From NCBI GenBank assembly GCA_002311865.1, contig DBZV01000037.1, forward strand, positions 1 to 6,701: a stretch of DNA of 6,701 nucleotides, in the 5' to 3' direction. The stretch is from Dehalococcoidia bacterium UBA1151. Lineage in GTDB: Bacteria; Chloroflexota; Dehalococcoidia; Lucifugimonadales; Lucifugimonadaceae. Below the pieces are notes generated by a model. That model saw only the letters and a program-made list of their open reading frames with translations, did not search any database and was not told where the DNA came from. The position numbers and the translations under genes are program-made. Numbering within the stretch: the stretch's first letter is position 1; each line of letters opens with the position of its first letter. Shown here one piece after another: positions 6,145 through 6,701 of this stretch.

Positions 6145-6701
6145 CTACAGTGACGCTTCGCTGCCCAGCAACATAGCGGACTGCTGGGAGAATGCTCCAC
6201 CGGACCCCGTCACGTAGATGAGATCAGTCGCACCGGGCACCTGGTGCTCCCCGCCATCTCGTCGGATCTGCCGGACCGCTTCAGTGACCTGCGCACAGCC
6301 GCCGGCGGTGGACGCTTGGCCGTACGACAACTGTCCACCGTGGGTGTTGAGCGGCCTGTCACCTTTGAACGTAAGGTCGTGCTCCTGAATCCAGTCTCCA
6401 GCCGTCCCCTTTTCGCAGAAACCGGACTCTTCCAGCTCGCACATCACCGTGATCGTGTACGAGTCGTAGATCTCCATGACTTGGACGTCGGCCGGCGTGT
6501 AGCCGGACATGGCGAAGGCCTTGCGCGCTCCGCGTCCGACAGGGCTCTCCGTGATCTCGCCCACGTGGGTCAGATTGCCCCGTAGGATGCCCAATCCACC
6601 GCCGAGGATGTAGGCGGGCTTGTGGGCGAGGTTCTGCGCGAGGTCGGCGCGCGTCACGATGAACGAGCATCCACCCGCGCAGGGCATGACGCACTCCAGC
6701 A
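6145..6701 (-). CDS. Thiolase-superfamily protein (SCP-x/Ltp2-like), C-terminal part, cut by window edge
   Basis: The frame stays open to the right edge; about 184 C-terminal residues are visible of the roughly 380-400 usual for the family, so the start and the N-terminal Cys region are missing. Recognisable in order (numbered within the fragment): 'CVMPCAGGCSFIVTRADLA' (3-21), 'GRGARKAFAMSGYTPADV' (55-72), 'MEIYDSYTIT' (75-84), 'LEESGFCEKG' (89-98), 'LNTHGGQLSYGQ' (117-128), 'TEAVRQIR' (139-146) and 'VTGSGG' (163-168). This is the SCP-x/lipid-transfer thiolase branch that pairs with DUF35 proteins, and the DUF35 gene follows after 21 bases. The classical GHxxG histidine is Gln128 and the C-terminal C-x-G motif has no Cys, so ordinary thiolytic chemistry is doubtful; an acyl-CoA retro-aldolase like Ltp2 is an alternative. 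GC content is visibly higher than in the genes further down this strand. Confidence 0.9.
   Translation of the reverse strand, partial: LECVMPCAGGCSFIVTRADLAQNLAHKPAYILGGGLGILRGNLTHVGEITESPVGRGARKAFAMSGYTPADVQVMEIYDSYTITVMCELEESGFCEKGTAGDWIQEHDLTFKGDRPLNTHGGQLSYGQASTAGGCAQVTEAVRQIRRDGGEHQVPGATDLIYVTGSGGAFSQQSAMLLGSEASL

Noticed and set aside
6359..6694. Minus-strand open frame of 111 codons
   Set aside because: Overlaps the thiolase-like gene in another frame; its Arg-rich translation is the usual by-product of high-GC coding sequence.

Overview
The window looks like a piece of a bacterial chromosome with about 50-70% GC, packed with genes and with no intergenic stretch over 70 bases. It holds no rRNA, tRNA, mobile element or CRISPR array. 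No gene present is a firm taxonomic marker. The gene mix (GldF/GldG-like ABC module with DUF4340, membrane-anchored SurA-like protein, Opp/Dpp ATPases, thiolase plus DUF35 partner) would suit an uncultured Chloroflexota such as the SAR202/Dehalococcoidia group, but that is a low-confidence impression.

Left block, plus strand (1-2472): the 3' end of an ABC-2 type permease, a complete GldG-like auxiliary protein (202-1872) and a DUF4340 membrane-anchored protein (ending at 2472). Together with an ATPase gene presumably just upstream of the window, these form a GldA/GldF/GldG/DUF4340-type ABC module of unknown substrate. The DUF4340 gene shows an apparent frameshift at its 5' end: the good ribosome site and ATG lie in a different frame from the body of the protein.

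Right block, minus strand (6701 down to 2524), read in this order: the C-terminal part of an SCP-x/Ltp2-like thiolase-fold protein, its DUF35 zinc-ribbon/OB-fold partner, a membrane-anchored SurA/PrsA-like parvulin-family protein, an OppD/DppD-type ATPase and an OppF/DppF-type ATPase. Gaps are 21, 9, 67 and 35 bases, so this may be one transcript or two or three shorter ones. The thiolase/DUF35 pair probably acts on acyl-CoA thioesters. It lacks the usual thiolase His and C-terminal Cys, so a retro-aldolase role like that of Ltp2-DUF35 is plausible. The two ATPases would power a peptide or nickel-type importer whose permeases and binding protein are not in the window. GC content rises at the thiolase/DUF35 pair, hinting that this pair and the genes after it have different histories.

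The two blocks converge at 2473-2523, where a small GC-rich hairpin sits. I see no clearly undescribed system here. The points most worth a second look are the DUF4340 frameshift, the altered active site of the thiolase-fold protein, the parvulin domain without catalytic histidines, and the ATPase pair without its permeases.
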